From: an uncultured Gammaproteobacteria bacterium
GTDB lineage: Bacteria; Pseudomonadota; Gammaproteobacteria; Pseudomonadales; Pseudohongiellaceae
NCBI GenBank assembly: GCA_903926285.1
Contig: CAIYIP010000074.1
Location: 1-6,427 of the forward strand
Length of the DNA: 6,427 nt
Direction of reading: 5' to 3'
The translations under genes and the position numbers were made by a program. Every line of letters starts with the position of its first letter. Position 1 is the stretch's first letter. A model generated the notes under the pieces. The model saw only the letters and a list, made by a program, of their open reading frames with translations. It made no database searches and was not told the origin of the DNA. Positions 6,237 to 6,427 of this stretch are shown here, piece by piece.

Positions 6237-6301
6237 CGTAATTTACCACAATGGCAGATACTTGAAGCAATTTTTTACCTGCCTTTCAGATGCCGCTTGA
6301 G

Positions 6302-6307
6302 TATACT
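6302..6307 (+). promoter_or_regulatory. Possible -10 element (TATACT) for the sulfotransferase gene
   Basis: TATACT differs from the sigma70 -10 consensus at one base and sits 40 bp before the sulfotransferase ATG, giving a leader of about 34 nt. No good -35 hexamer is found 16-18 bp upstream (CTGCCT there), so the call is weak. Confidence 0.27.
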
Positions 6308-6347
6308 GCGCAGCCTTGTTGAGTTCGTCCTGAAGGTCTTGCAATAC

Positions 6348-6427
6348 ATGTCAAACCCTCGCGTTTTTATCGGTGGTTTTCGCAGCGGCACCACCTTGCT
6401 GATCAATCTGCTGGGCATGTATCCTGG
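6348..6427 (+). CDS. Sulfotransferase-family protein, N-terminus only (cut by window edge)
   Basis: From ATG at 6348 there are 26 complete codons before the right edge. Residues 7-18 read FIGGFRSGTTLL, the P-loop-like 5'-phosphosulfate-binding motif of PAPS-dependent sulfotransferases, placed right at the N-terminus as in many bacterial members. The family moves a sulfuryl group from PAPS to a hydroxyl or amino group of a small molecule, lipid, sugar or peptide; the acceptor cannot be inferred. GAAGG at 6332-6336 lies 11 nt before the ATG and supports this start. The frame is open further upstream, but no other start has a comparable ribosome binding site. A TPR-sulfotransferase fusion is unlikely because the motif begins at residue 7. 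It is transcribed divergently from the lactonase. Confidence 0.8.
   Translation, partial: MSNPRVFIGGFRSGTTLLINLLGMYP

Noticed and set aside
5638..6300. Plus-strand open frame of 220 codons opposite the lactonase
   Set aside because: It is the antisense shadow of the LigI-like gene, whose conserved motifs cover the whole region.

Overview
The window reads as chromosomal DNA of a Gram-negative bacterium, most likely a beta- or gammaproteobacterium. The reasons are an E. coli YadG/YadH-type ABC-2 exporter pair, a proteobacterial-type CysK, a PcaK-like aromatic-acid transporter, a LigI-type lactonase and a Tat-like signal peptide. Base composition is balanced and even. I see no insertion sequence, integrase, tRNA, rRNA or CRISPR array.

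Layout, left to right. (1) Positions 1-382, minus strand: the N-terminal 127 codons of an exported metallo-beta-lactamase-fold protein, cut by the window edge, with an unusual zinc motif. (2) 383-762: a 380-bp gap between divergent genes, containing a four-copy 13-bp tandem repeat. (3) 763-2151, plus: an MFS transporter of the aromatic acid:H+ symporter type, closed by a strong rho-independent terminator. (4) 2320-4004, plus: an ABC ATPase and its membrane subunit, coupled through a TAATG stop/start overlap, with a possible terminator built over the second stop codon. (5) 4005-4354: a 350-bp convergent gap with small hairpins and no convincing gene. (6) 6168 down to 4355, minus: a LigI-like 2-pyrone-4,6-dicarboxylate lactonase followed 20 bp later by cysK, probably co-transcribed. 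(7) 6348 to the right edge, plus: the first 26 codons of a sulfotransferase-family protein, divergent from the lactonase.

How the genes may work together. The AAHS-type transporter and the LigI-type lactonase both point to aromatic acid catabolism through a protocatechuate or gallate 4,5-cleavage (2-pyrone-4,6-dicarboxylate) route. The ring-cleavage dioxygenase, dehydrogenase, hydratase and aldolase of that route are not in the window. The ABC exporter and CysK have no obvious link to it. The lactonase keeps the catalytic and most substrate-binding positions I recall for LigI, but two expected contacts (Arg and Tyr) are both His, so its exact substrate is open.

Nothing here is clearly a new multi-gene system. 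The items most worth a second look are the non-canonical HWHPEQ motif of the metallo-beta-lactamase-fold protein, the His/His variant of the lactonase, and the 13-bp repeat array upstream of the transporter.
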